From Syntrophomonadaceae bacterium (lineage in GTDB: Bacteria > Bacillota > Dethiobacteria > PWVN01): DNA of 7,928 nt. The notes beneath the pieces were generated by a model. That model was not told the origin of the DNA and did no database searches. It saw only the letters and a program-made list of their open reading frames with translations. The stretch covers positions 1-7,928 of the forward strand of contig PWVN01000275.1 in the NCBI GenBank assembly GCA_003561835.1. Reading direction: 5' to 3'. This document shows, in pieces, positions 1 through 5,203 of this stretch. Made by a program: the position numbers and the translations under genes. The first letter of the stretch is position 1; the number at the start of each line of letters is the position of its first letter.

Positions 1-122
1 ACAAAGAAAAAAGCAATGGCTGCAGCCACCAGAAGAATCACCGCAATAATCATGAGCCGTTTGCGCAATTCGTCCAGATGCTCCAATACCGACATGGCCA
101 GTTCGTGATTTTTCCTTTTCAC
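1..122 (-). CDS. tatC: Twin-arginine translocase subunit TatC, N-terminal part only
   Basis: TatC is the multi-spanning receptor of the Tat pathway; it binds twin-arginine signal peptides and exports folded proteins across the cytoplasmic membrane. Only the first 40 codons are here; the gene runs off the left edge. The translation shows the family's N-terminal signature, HLDELRKRL at residues 15-23 (E18 matches the conserved Glu of the E. coli HLIELRKRL motif), then the first membrane span at about residues 24-40, rich in I, V, A and F. I chose the GTG at 122 because a GGAG (plus-strand 132-135) lies 9 bases upstream. It also overlaps by 4 bases (GTGA) the stop that would end the tatA frame if its TAG were read through. 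Alternative starts are the ATG at 137, which has no well-placed ribosome site, and the internal ATG at 95. Identity is firm; the exact start is less so. Confidence 0.9.
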   Translation of the reverse strand, partial: MKRKNHELAMSVLEHLDELRKRLMIIAVILLVAAAIAFFF

Positions 123-223
123 GCCTGCTTGCTCCATTCCCAGCCCCGGTCCGGGGCCTTCTGTAGTGACTTTTCAACGGGGCTGCCCTGCTCCCGGGCT
201 TCCTCCTGCTCATCCCCTTGCTC
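119..223 (-). other. Open, coding-like extension of tatA beyond its TAG stop
   Basis: Reading on in the tatA frame after TAG gives 34 sense codons and then TGA at 121-119. The first residues are EQGDEQEEARE, which continue the acidic tail of TatA; a less acidic stretch follows, ending in WEWSKQA. The TGA shares four bases (GTGA) with the tatC start at 122, the usual arrangement for co-translated neighbours. This suggests that the ancestral tatA frame ran to here. The TAG could be a recent nonsense change, a sequencing error, a leaky stop, or (in a pyrrolysine-using anaerobe) a sense codon. Nothing in the window decides among these. Chance openness over 34 codons is not negligible, so the weight rests on composition plus the exact overlap. 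Confidence 0.4.
132..135 (-). promoter_or_regulatory. Ribosome binding site deciding the tatC start
   Basis: GGAG on the minus strand stands 9 bases before the GTG at 122. The competing ATG at 137-135 overlaps this motif and has only GGGA directly against it, too close to work well. This favours the GTG start and makes tatC translation likely to be coupled to whatever ribosome reaches the end of the upstream frame. Confidence 0.5.
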
Positions 224-496
224 CTAGGACTCCCTGGAATCTTCCTCCGCCTCTTCCTGAACCGCCGCCTCGGCAGGAGGTTTGCTTTCCGGCTTTACCT
301 CTTTCTTTTCTGCCGGTTCCTCCTCTTCGTCCAGGCTGATGGTCTTCTTCATCTCGTTGGTGGCCTTTTTGAATTCCCTCAGGCTCTTCCCCAGGGCGCT
401 GCCGATCTCCGGCAGTTTGCGGGGGCCAAAGATGATCAGGGCGATGACCAAAACCACGATCAATTCCTGAATTCCGGGCCTGCCTCCAAAAAACAT
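224..496 (-). CDS. tatA: Twin-arginine translocase subunit TatA/E-type (first copy)
   Basis: TatA oligomerises to form the export pore or membrane-thinning assembly of the Tat system; the adjacent tatC makes a minimal TatAC pair. The 90-residue product has one membrane span at about residues 9-22 with a polar E11 inside it, the FGPRKLPE hinge at residues 23-30, an amphipathic helix to about residue 45, and a long charged E/K/P-rich tail, all typical of TatA/TatB. The ATG is preceded by AAGGAG about 9 bases upstream. The stop is TAG (224-226), but the same frame continues open for 34 codons with acidic, Gln/Glu-rich composition and ends at a TGA overlapping the tatC GTG. So the protein may be a truncated or readthrough form (see the extension entry). 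TatA and TatB cannot be told apart with certainty. No convincing promoter was found in the gap toward the alcohol dehydrogenase. Confidence 0.92.
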   Translation of the reverse strand: MFFGGRPGIQELIVVLVIALIIFGPRKLPEIGSALGKSLREFKKATNEMKKTISLDEEEEPAEKKEVKPESKPPAEAAVQEEAEEDSRES

Positions 497-594
497 GCTG
501 TTTCAGCTCCTTTGCTGATGGTTCTCTGCTCATCTCCCTAAGTTTAACACAAAACTTCCGGTAAAAAAAGAAGGGGCGGGGGGTCTCGGGTATA

Positions 595-619
595 AAAAAT
601 AATTCCCAAAAATAATTCC
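595..619. repeat. Two tandem copies of a 12-base AT-rich motif
   Basis: AAAAATAATTCC occurs at 595-606 and again at 608-619 in the divergent gap between tatA and the alcohol dehydrogenase, a period of 13 bases. It stands out against GC-rich surroundings. It could be an operator or an UP-like AT-rich element serving either gene. No regulator family is recognisable from the motif, and two copies are also easily produced by chance duplication. Confidence 0.45.
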
Positions 620-639
620 AGCAGAAGACCGGGGAAGCC

Positions 640-668
640 TTTACTCTTCAGAATTTTATTGTTATTCT
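640..668 (+). promoter_or_regulatory. Possible sigma-A promoter for the alcohol dehydrogenase gene
   Basis: TTTACT (640-645) and TATTCT (663-668) are separated by 17 bases; each matches the consensus hexamer at 4 of 6 positions. The transcript would begin near 675, right at the ribosome binding site, giving a leader of only about 15 bases. The spacing is ideal but the hexamers are modest, so this is tentative. Confidence 0.35.
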
Positions 669-689
669 AAAAGCGAGGAGGGATCGCTG

Positions 690-1856
690 ATGCTGCCTGA
701 CTACTGGGAGTACTCCCTGCCCACCCGGATTGTGGCCGGCCCCGGGGTCCTGAAGGACCTGGAAAAGGAAATCCTGGCGGTGGGATGCAAAAAAGCCTTT
801 CTCATCACCGACAAACAGATGGAGGACCTGGGCTACGTGGATAGAGTCGTCTCCTCCCTGGGGAAAGTGGACGTGGTGGGGGTGTTCGACGAGGTGACGC
901 CGGACTCGGAGGTGAGGCTGGTGGAGAGGGGCGCCCACCTGGCCCGGCAGGCAGGCGCCGACTACCTCCTGGCCCTGGGGGGAGGCAGCTGTATCGATAC
1001 GGCCAAGGGCATCAACGTGGTCATGAACCTGGGGGGGAGCCTGCTGGATTACCAGGGGTTCAACCAGATCAACCGGCCCCTGCACCCCCTGGGGGCCATC
1101 CCCACCACGGCGGGGACGGGAAGTGAGGTCACCCAGTTCGCCCTGGTCCTGGACCGGGACCAGCACAGCAAAATTACCTACCTGAGCCCCCGCCTTGTCC
1201 CCTCCCTGGCCCTCCTGGACCCGGAGTTTACCCTGAGCATGCCCCCCCTCCTGACGGCAGCCTCGGGCATGGATGCCCTGGGCCACGCCGTGGAGTCCTA
1301 CGTGTCCATCTCCGCCAACCCCCTGTCCCGGGGGCTGGCCGCCGAGGCAGCGGCTCTAGTTTTTACCCACCTGGAAAAGGCGGTGCGGGAGGGGAAAGAT
1401 GTCCAGAGTCGGCTGGGGATGCTCCTGGCCAGCAACCTGGCGGGTCTGGCCTTCTCCAACACCATGGTGGGGTGCGCCCATGCCCTGGCCCATGCCCTGG
1501 GGGGAATCAAAGGCATACCCCACGCCCTGGCCGTCGGTCTGCTGCTGCCTGCTGCGGTTCTCTTCAACGGGGAGGGCTCGGGGTACCTCCTTTACGAGGA
1601 CTTGACCCTGCGCCTCTTCGGCCTGAAGGGGAAGGAGGCGCCCCGGGTGCTGGCGGAGAAAATCCGGCAGCTCATGAACCGGTGCCGCCTGCCCGGGAGC
1701 CTGGCGGAAGCGGGGCTTACGAGGGAGGATTTCCCGGCGGTGGCGGAGATGGCCCTGACGGATGGGGCCATGTACACGAACCCCCGGGAAGCGGGGGAAG
1801 AGGAGCTCTTGGGGCTCCTGGAGGCAGCGTATCGGGGAAACAGGACTTCGGGATAA
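690..1856 (+). CDS. Iron-containing (group III) alcohol dehydrogenase
   Basis: This is an NAD(P)-dependent, metal-dependent alcohol dehydrogenase of the FucO/DhaT/AdhB superfamily, interconverting an alcohol and its aldehyde or ketone in the cytoplasm. The 388 residues are the normal full length. The cofactor loop GGGSCIDTAK is at 97-106 and PTTAGTGSE at 138-146. The metal ligands line up with FucO D196/H200/H263/H277 as D195, H199, H264 and H278, and H268 corresponds to the nearby conserved FucO His. An Asp at 41 after the first strand (FLITDK) resembles the residue that favours NAD over NADP in FucO. The ATG has GAGGAGG upstream with good spacing. The gene stands alone apart from a tiny frame behind it and is divergent from tatA. 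The substrate cannot be read from the sequence: ethanol, butanol, 1,3-propanediol or methanol oxidation are all possible in this family. Confidence 0.93.
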   Translation: MLPDYWEYSLPTRIVAGPGVLKDLEKEILAVGCKKAFLITDKQMEDLGYVDRVVSSLGKVDVVGVFDEVTPDSEVRLVERGAHLARQAGADYLLALGGGSCIDTAKGINVVMNLGGSLLDYQGFNQINRPLHPLGAIPTTAGTGSEVTQFALVLDRDQHSKITYLSPRLVPSLALLDPEFTLSMPPLLTAASGMDALGHAVESYVSISANPLSRGLAAEAAALVFTHLEKAVREGKDVQSRLGMLLASNLAGLAFSNTMVGCAHALAHALGGIKGIPHALAVGLLLPAAVLFNGEGSGYLLYEDLTLRLFGLKGKEAPRVLAEKIRQLMNRCRLPGSLAEAGLTREDFPAVAEMALTDGAMYTNPREAGEEELLGLLEAAYRGNRTSG

Positions 1857-1882
1857 AATTGACCCATAAAGGAGAAAACTAA

Positions 1883-1995
1883 GTGGCAATTTTTTTCAGC
1901 GCCGGCTGAGGCGCCTGACCCCCGGGGGGAAGCCGGAGCCCACCCTGTTGCGGGAGCTGAGCCTGGAGTTTCTCATCCCGGCCCTGGAGGGATGA
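1883..1995 (+). pseudogene. Small frameshifted reading frame after the alcohol dehydrogenase
   Basis: A strong ribosome site (AAAGGAG, 1868-1874) lies 8 bases before GTG at 1883, yet the frame stops after eight codons. A run of seven T (1890-1896) forms T-TTT-TTC, a slippery heptamer. A -1 shift there, or one extra T, gives a 37-residue basic peptide (MAIFFQRRLRRL, then a segment ending LEFLIPALEG) that stops at 1993-1995. Around 1990 the original frame again reads sensibly (DEGLDYDGRG), which a compensating loss of one G in GGG would join. The choices are a decaying gene with two homopolymer indels, homopolymer sequencing errors, or a small peptide made by frameshifting. I do not recognise a family. 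The frame sits about 30 bases after the dehydrogenase, so it would be cotranscribed. Confidence 0.35.
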
Positions 1996-2062
1996 GGGCT
2001 TGGACTATGACGGCCGGGGGAGCCCTCGGGCAAACAGGCCTCCCTTTCCCGGAATAACGCGG

Positions 2063-2086
2063 AACAGCCCCGGTTACGGGGCTGTT
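2063..2086. terminator. Bidirectional terminator between the dehydrogenase and moaA-MOSC units
   Basis: AACAGCCCCG and CGGGGCTGTT form a perfect 10-base-pair stem with a GTTA loop. It lies between convergent transcription units, after the dehydrogenase and its small follower on the plus strand and after the MOSC gene on the minus strand. The plus-strand side ends in TTT before GCC; the minus-strand side has little T-tract. It should work best for plus-strand transcripts. Confidence 0.75.
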
Positions 2087-2119
2087 TGCCTGTTACAGAA
2101 TATCCGGGCGGCGTCTTAG

Positions 2120-2584
2120 TTAGGACAGGGGCCCCGCTTCCTCCGGCGTCAGGATCCGGACCGGGTCCCCCCTTTTGACTGGGCCCGATGCCAGGACCCG
2201 GGCGAAAATCCCTTCCCGGGGCATGACACAATCGCCGGCCTGGTAGTAGATGGCGCAGCGGTTGTGGCACTCCTTGCCGATCTGGGTAACTTCCACCAGG
2301 GCCTCCCCCACCTGCAGGCGGGTGCCCAGGGGCAGGGAAACCAGATCGATGCCCCGGGTGGTGATGTTCTCGGCAAAATCCCCCGGCCCCACGTCCAGGC
2401 CCTTCTCCCGCATGCTGTCGATGCTCTCCAGGGCCAAAAGGCTCAGCATCCTATGCCAGTCCCCTCCGTGGGCATCCTCCAGCAGGCCCTGGCCGGCCTG
2501 CAGGTACCCTTCCCCCACATCCGTCTTCTTTTCACCTTTCTTCTGGCTGCGGCAGACGGCCACGATTTCGGCCTTCACCGGCAT
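2120..2584 (-). CDS. MOSC domain protein
   Basis: MOSC domains are related to the C-terminal domain of Moco sulfurase and are thought to handle sulfur or bind molybdenum/tungsten cofactor. Stand-alone short MOSC proteins beside moaA, as here, probably act late in cofactor assembly or delivery; that role is inference. The 154-residue protein opens with KAEIVAVCRSQKKGEKK, has FAENITTRGIDL in the middle (about residues 70-81) and the family's conserved cysteine region VTQIGKECHNRCAIY (about 98-112), followed by CVMPREGIFARVL. Length is typical. The ATG at 2584 overlaps the moaA stop as TGATG, so translation is coupled. AGGAGG lies only 3 bases before that ATG, so a GTG three codons later (2578), at better spacing, may be the real start and matches relatives that begin close to the IVAVC strand. 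The stop is TAA. Confidence 0.88.
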   Translation of the reverse strand: MPVKAEIVAVCRSQKKGEKKTDVGEGYLQAGQGLLEDAHGGDWHRMLSLLALESIDSMREKGLDVGPGDFAENITTRGIDLVSLPLGTRLQVGEALVEVTQIGKECHNRCAIYYQAGDCVMPREGIFARVLASGPVKRGDPVRILTPEEAGPLS

Positions 2585-3576
2585 CACCCTCCTATCTCCA
2601 CCATTCCCCTGGCCCGGACCCCCTCGCAGTGGTGCTGGGCGAGGTAGGGGGGCTTTAGGGGGGATGGTTTTATGTCCAAAGCTCTAGAAAACAGGGCTTT
2701 TATGGCTTCGTCATCGTCCATGGCCTCCCGCAGGTTGAGTTCCTCCCCGGAAAAGAGGCAGGGCTTCAGCATGCCGTCGGAGGTTACCCGGAAGCGGTTG
2801 CAGGTCCCGCAGAAGTGCTCGCTGATGGGGGAGATAAAGCCCAGGACTCCCCGGTAGCCGGCCAGGCGGTAGTAGCGGGCAGGTCCGTTCCCCTGGACTT
2901 TCTCCACTACCCTTTCCAGGGGGCCCAGGCTTTGGCAGACCTCCATAATCTCCTTTACCGAAAGGTAGCGCTCCTGCCACTGGTTGTGGCCGTCGCCCAG
3001 GGGCATGTACTCGATAAAGCGGATGTGGATATCCCTATCCCGGGTCAGGGCGGCAAAATCCCGGATCTCGTCGTCATTGACCCCCTTGATGACCACCATA
3101 TTGATCTTTAAGGGGGTCAGACCTACCCGGGTGGCGGCATCGATGCCCGCCTTGATCTTGCTCAGGCGGCCCCCGCCGGTGATGCGGCGGAAGCGCTCAT
3201 CGTTTAAAGAGTCGAGACTTATATTGACCCGGTTCAACCCCGCCTTTTTCAGGGCAGCGGCCTTGGCGGCCAGGAAAAACCCGTTGGTGGTCAGGGAAAT
3301 GTCGGAGATTCCCGGGGTTCGGGCGATCTGCCTGATGATGGTCAGGAGGTCCGGCTTCAGCAGGGGTTCCCCCCCCGTCAGGCGGATTTTGCTGATCCCC
3401 AAAGCCGCCGCCACCCGGACAATCCTTTCGATTTCCCACCGCGTAAGGGGATTCGGGTAGTCCCCGGGCAGGCAGTCCCCCTGGGGACGGCAGTAAAAAC
3501 ATTTGAAATTGCACTTTGGCGTCAAGGAAATGCGCAGGTAATCGATTTTCCTGCCGAAGCTGTCCTGCAGGGCCAT
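2584..3576 (-). CDS. moaA: GTP 3',8-cyclase MoaA, molybdenum cofactor biosynthesis
   Basis: MoaA is a radical SAM enzyme that converts GTP to 3',8-cyclo-7,8-dihydro-GTP, the first step to the pterin of molybdenum or tungsten cofactor; MoaC acts next. The 330-residue protein has the radical SAM cysteines C22, C26 and C29 in KCNFKCFYC, the GGEP motif at 68-71, the second 4Fe-4S site in FCGTCNRFRVTSDG with C256, C259 and C273, and the essential C-terminal Gly-Gly (MVEIGG). Length and every motif match functional MoaA. I chose the ATG at 3576 (MALQDSFGRKIDYLRIS) because MoaA proteins normally begin shortly before this strand and a GGGGGTGGG purine run precedes it. An upstream in-frame start at 3648 would add 24 unlike residues encoded by the leader hairpin. 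moaC and the other moa/moe genes are not in the window. The gene overlaps the MOSC gene and is probably controlled by its leader. Confidence 0.96.
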   Translation of the reverse strand: MALQDSFGRKIDYLRISLTPKCNFKCFYCRPQGDCLPGDYPNPLTRWEIERIVRVAAALGISKIRLTGGEPLLKPDLLTIIRQIARTPGISDISLTTNGFFLAAKAAALKKAGLNRVNISLDSLNDERFRRITGGGRLSKIKAGIDAATRVGLTPLKINMVVIKGVNDDEIRDFAALTRDRDIHIRFIEYMPLGDGHNQWQERYLSVKEIMEVCQSLGPLERVVEKVQGNGPARYYRLAGYRGVLGFISPISEHFCGTCNRFRVTSDGMLKPCLFSGEELNLREAMDDDEAIKALFSRALDIKPSPLKPPYLAQHHCEGVRARGMVEIGG

Positions 3577-3592
3577 GCACCCACCCCCATAC

Positions 3593-3654
3593 AAAAACTG
3601 TCCATTCTTTGGAAAAGGACAGTTTTCAGAAACTGTTCTCCTTTCCAAAGATGG
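3593..3654 (-). promoter_or_regulatory. Candidate attenuator leader of moaA with two alternative hairpins
   Basis: In the transcript strand, the first hairpin pairs 3642-3654 and 3630-3636 with 3602-3615 and 3619-3625: outer stem CTTTGGAAA/TTTCCAAAG, inner stem ACAGTTT/AAACTGT, four-base loop. The second pairs AAAACTGTCC (3626-3617) with GGACAGTTTT (3603-3594), a perfect 10-base-pair stem that runs straight into a T-run (3597-3593), like an intrinsic terminator. The two share bases 3617-3626 and cannot form together. This is the layout of a transcription attenuator. It sits about 20 bases before the moaA start, after a leader of about 180 bases behind tatA2. Moco-sensing RNAs control moaA in other bacteria, but I cannot match this sequence to that motif by eye, so ligand and mechanism are open. 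Confidence 0.5.
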
Positions 3655-3757
3655 GAGGCAAAAAGGTTTCCCTCTTTACCCTAACGGCCTGATAACCCTG
3701 GGAATCCTTTAGGTTAAAAGGCTCGGAGAACCGTATTAAATTTATCTCGCGTAGAGG

Positions 3758-3907
3758 CTATTCCTCGTTGTTCTCTTCCTTGTTGGCGGACCTGAACTCC
3801 TTGATGCCCTGTCCCAAACCCCTGGCCAGCTCCGGGATCTTCTTGGGGCCCACGATCAGCAGCACCACCAGCAGGATCAGCCCGATTTCCAGCGGTCCAA
3901 ACCTCAT
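3758..3907 (-). CDS. tatA: Second, very short TatA-family protein
   Basis: This 49-residue protein is a minimal TatA: short N-terminus with a polar E7, one hydrophobic span at about 8-19, the hinge and amphipathic helix GPKKIPELARGLGQGIKEFR at 20-39, and a brief acidic end (KEENNEE). The hinge reads VGP where most TatA proteins have FGP, a mild oddity. The ATG has AGGAG 8 bases upstream and a good extended -10 promoter further up. It is separate from the tatA-tatC pair and lies about 180 bases before moaA on the same strand, so it could be cotranscribed with Moco synthesis up to the moaA attenuator. Extra tatA copies are common; this one may add pore subunits or serve a particular set of cofactor-containing exported enzymes (inference). 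Its stop is TAG, as in the other tatA. Confidence 0.9.
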   Translation of the reverse strand: MRFGPLEIGLILLVVLLIVGPKKIPELARGLGQGIKEFRSANKEENNEE

Positions 3908-3942
3908 AGTCCTCACTCCTGTCCAAGTTCTTGTGTACCCCC

Positions 3943-3969
3943 ATTATACCATAAATAAATAACCTGCAA
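3943..3969 (-). promoter_or_regulatory. Promoter of the second tatA
   Basis: On the minus strand a perfect TATAAT (3948-3943) is preceded by TG one base upstream, an extended -10. A TTGCAG (3969-3964) lies 15 bases away, or GTTGCA at 16. Start of transcription would be near 3936, leaving about 29 bases before the ATG. It is back to back with the copZ promoter, so a shared regulator is possible, though no operator is evident. Confidence 0.65.
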
Positions 3970-3993
3970 CCACCTAATTTTTCTCCCCCTTAT

Positions 3994-4022
3994 TTGACAA
4001 AGGGCTTTTTTATCGGCATAAT
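3994..4022 (+). promoter_or_regulatory. Near-consensus sigma-A promoter of the copZ-like gene
   Basis: TTGACA (3994-3999), a 17-base spacer and CATAAT (4017-4022) match the consensus at 11 of 12 positions. Transcription should start near 4029, practically at the ribosome site, giving a leader of about 15 bases. Such a strong core promoter suggests high basal expression or tight repression. I see no clear CsoR- or CueR-like dyad in or near it. Confidence 0.8.
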
Positions 4023-4028
4023 CTAACC

Positions 4029-4038
4029 AGGAGGTGAT
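4029..4038 (+). promoter_or_regulatory. Ribosome binding site fixing the TTG start of the copZ-like gene
   Basis: AGGAGGTGAT is a full-length complement to the 16S rRNA tail and ends 5 bases before TTG at 4044. There is no ATG nearby in frame, so the TTG start is well supported. Confidence 0.85.
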
Positions 4039-4043
4039 AGAAA

Positions 4044-4259
4044 TTGGCCAAGAATGCCATCGTTTTCAGCGTGGAGGGCATGTCCTGCAACCACTGCAAG
4101 GCCAGCGTGGAAAAAGCCCTGAAAACCCTGGAGGGAGTAGATAAAGCCCAGGTTGACCTGCAGAAGGCCCAGGTGGAGGTGGAGTTCGATTCGGAAAAAA
4201 TCTCCGAAGAGGAGCTTAAGGGGGCCGTCACGGCTGCGGGCTATGAGGTCCTCTCCTAA
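4044..4259 (+). CDS. copZ: CopZ-like heavy-metal-associated (HMA) domain metallochaperone
   Basis: Small cytoplasmic HMA proteins bind Cu(I), or sometimes other soft metals, and pass it to P-type ATPases or regulators. The 71-residue product is a single ferredoxin-like HMA domain: first strand AIVFSVEGM, the metal-binding loop GMSCNHC with C15 and C18, helix ASVEKALKTLEG, central strands around VDLQKAQVEVEFD, and the C-terminal helix and strand ending GYEVLS. Size and motif are those of CopZ. The start is TTG behind an excellent ribosome site. No copA ATPase or csoR is adjacent; the gene is a monocistron between its own promoter and a terminator. Copper is the most likely metal, but a mercury- or other-metal role cannot be excluded from a lone domain. 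Confidence 0.85.
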   Translation: MAKNAIVFSVEGMSCNHCKASVEKALKTLEGVDKAQVDLQKAQVEVEFDSEKISEEELKGAVTAAGYEVLS

Positions 4260-4351
4260 GCAGCCTGCAGGTTAGACCCTCAGAAGCACCCACCGGCTCT
4301 GCCGAAATGGCAGACCTGGATCTGCAAGTCCCAAAACCTCTGTCCATAAGG

Positions 4352-4375
4352 AAAGCACCCGTTGGGGTGCTTTTT
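4352..4375. terminator. Shared terminator between the copZ-like gene and the activase operon
   Basis: AAAGCACCC and GGGTGCTTT form a 9-base-pair stem with a GTTG loop, followed on the plus strand by five T (4371-4375). It is a clean intrinsic terminator for the copZ-like gene. Its right edge touches the activase stop codon (4377-4375), so it can also end the minus-strand operon, where the stem is followed by TTTCC. Confidence 0.85.
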
Positions 4376-5190
4376 CAGTCTCCCAGGGCCCCTGCTTCCC
4401 CCTCCCCCCCAAAAACCTGCAGGTGGTCCAGGGCGATGAGGGCCGCCCCCAGGGCGCCGACGATCTGGGGTTCTTCCGGGACGAAGATGCTGCAGCCCAG
4501 CTGTTCTTCCAGGGCCCGGACCACCCCGGAATTCTTGGCCACCCCTCCCGACATGGCCAGGGGTTCCTCCAGGCCGATCCGCCGCAGCATGCCGGCGGTA
4601 CGGAGGGCGATGGCTTCGTGGATGCCCCGGATGATGTTTTCCCGGGGGTGGTCCGCTGCCAGGAGGGATACCACCTCCGATTCCGCGAAGACGGTGCACA
4701 TGCTGCTGATGGGCACGGAAGCCTTTGCCCGGGAGCCCCCTGCCGCCAGCTGGTCCAGTTCCATCTCCAGGGCCCCGGCCATCACTTCCAGAAAACGGCC
4801 GGTTCCGGCAGCGCACTTGTCGTTCATGATGAAATCCAGGACCCGCCCCCGGGAGCTGACCCGGATGGCCTTGCTGTCCTGGCCGCCGATATCGATGAGG
4901 GTTCTGACCTCCGGGCGAAGGTGGTGGATCCCCCGGGCATGACAGGTGATCTCCGTGACCTGCTTCCCGGCAAAGTCCAGGCTGATGCGGCCGTAACCCG
5001 TGGCCACCACAAAGCCGATATCCCCTCTCTGTTTTCCGCTTTGAGCCAGGGCCGCCGCCAGATCCCCCTCCCCGGCCCTGCGGCTGTTAGCCCCCGTCGG
5101 CAGGATGCAGCCCGCCAGCACCTCTTTGGCCTGGTTTATGAGGACAGCCTCTGCCGTCAGGGAGCCCACATCGATTCCCAGTGCCAGCAT
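4375..5190 (-). CDS. Acyl-CoA dehydratase activase, BadF/BadG/HgdC family
   Basis: These ATPases are homodimers with one 4Fe-4S cluster between the subunits. They use ATP to push an electron at very low potential into a partner 2-hydroxyacyl-CoA dehydratase or benzoyl-CoA-type reductase. The 271-residue protein is the normal length of stand-alone activases. It has the ASKHA phosphate loop GIDVGSLTAEAVLI (5-18), the second nucleotide motif LIDIGGQDSKAI (98-109), cluster cysteines C126 in NDKCAAGTG and C165 in SSMCTVFAESE (spaced as C127 and C166 of HgdC), and the adenosine motif MSGGVAKNSGV. I chose the ATG at 5190, 8 bases after GGGG; a TTG two codons upstream is less well placed. It follows the response regulator by 13 bases, so it is in that operon. 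No dehydratase subunit is present, so the substrate is unknown. Partners could include a dehydratase encoded elsewhere or a double-cubane-cluster protein. Confidence 0.92.
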   Translation of the reverse strand: MLALGIDVGSLTAEAVLINQAKEVLAGCILPTGANSRRAGEGDLAAALAQSGKQRGDIGFVVATGYGRISLDFAGKQVTEITCHARGIHHLRPEVRTLIDIGGQDSKAIRVSSRGRVLDFIMNDKCAAGTGRFLEVMAGALEMELDQLAAGGSRAKASVPISSMCTVFAESEVVSLLAADHPRENIIRGIHEAIALRTAGMLRRIGLEEPLAMSGGVAKNSGVVRALEEQLGCSIFVPEEPQIVGALGAALIALDHLQVFGGEGEAGALGD

Positions 5191-5203
5191 GGTCAAAACC
5201 CCT

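Noticed and set aside
648..1286. 212-codon minus-strand frame opposite the alcohol dehydrogenase, and similar frames at 1356-1889, 1472-1882 and 1298-1567
   Set aside because: They are shadows of the GC-rich dehydrogenase gene, with no recognisable domain; the plus-strand frame has all catalytic motifs.
3577..3648. Extended moaA start giving 24 extra N-terminal residues
   Set aside because: The added residues are encoded by the inverted repeat of the leader and do not resemble MoaA; the ATG at 3576 fits the family's start.
3650..3757. Readthrough of the tatA2 TAG, also open for 43 codons
   Set aside because: The extension has no tail-like composition and runs into the moaA leader hairpin; openness of this length can occur by chance. 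It is not counted as support for recoding.
3577..3757. Naming the moaA leader a Moco riboswitch
   Set aside because: Position is right and hairpins exist, but I could not identify the conserved aptamer sequence by eye, so only an attenuator-like leader is reported.
4260..4351. Possible small RNA between the copZ-like gene and the terminator
   Set aside because: Only a short TCTGCC/GGCAGA hairpin is present, with no separate promoter; it is more simply the 3' untranslated part of the copZ-like transcript.
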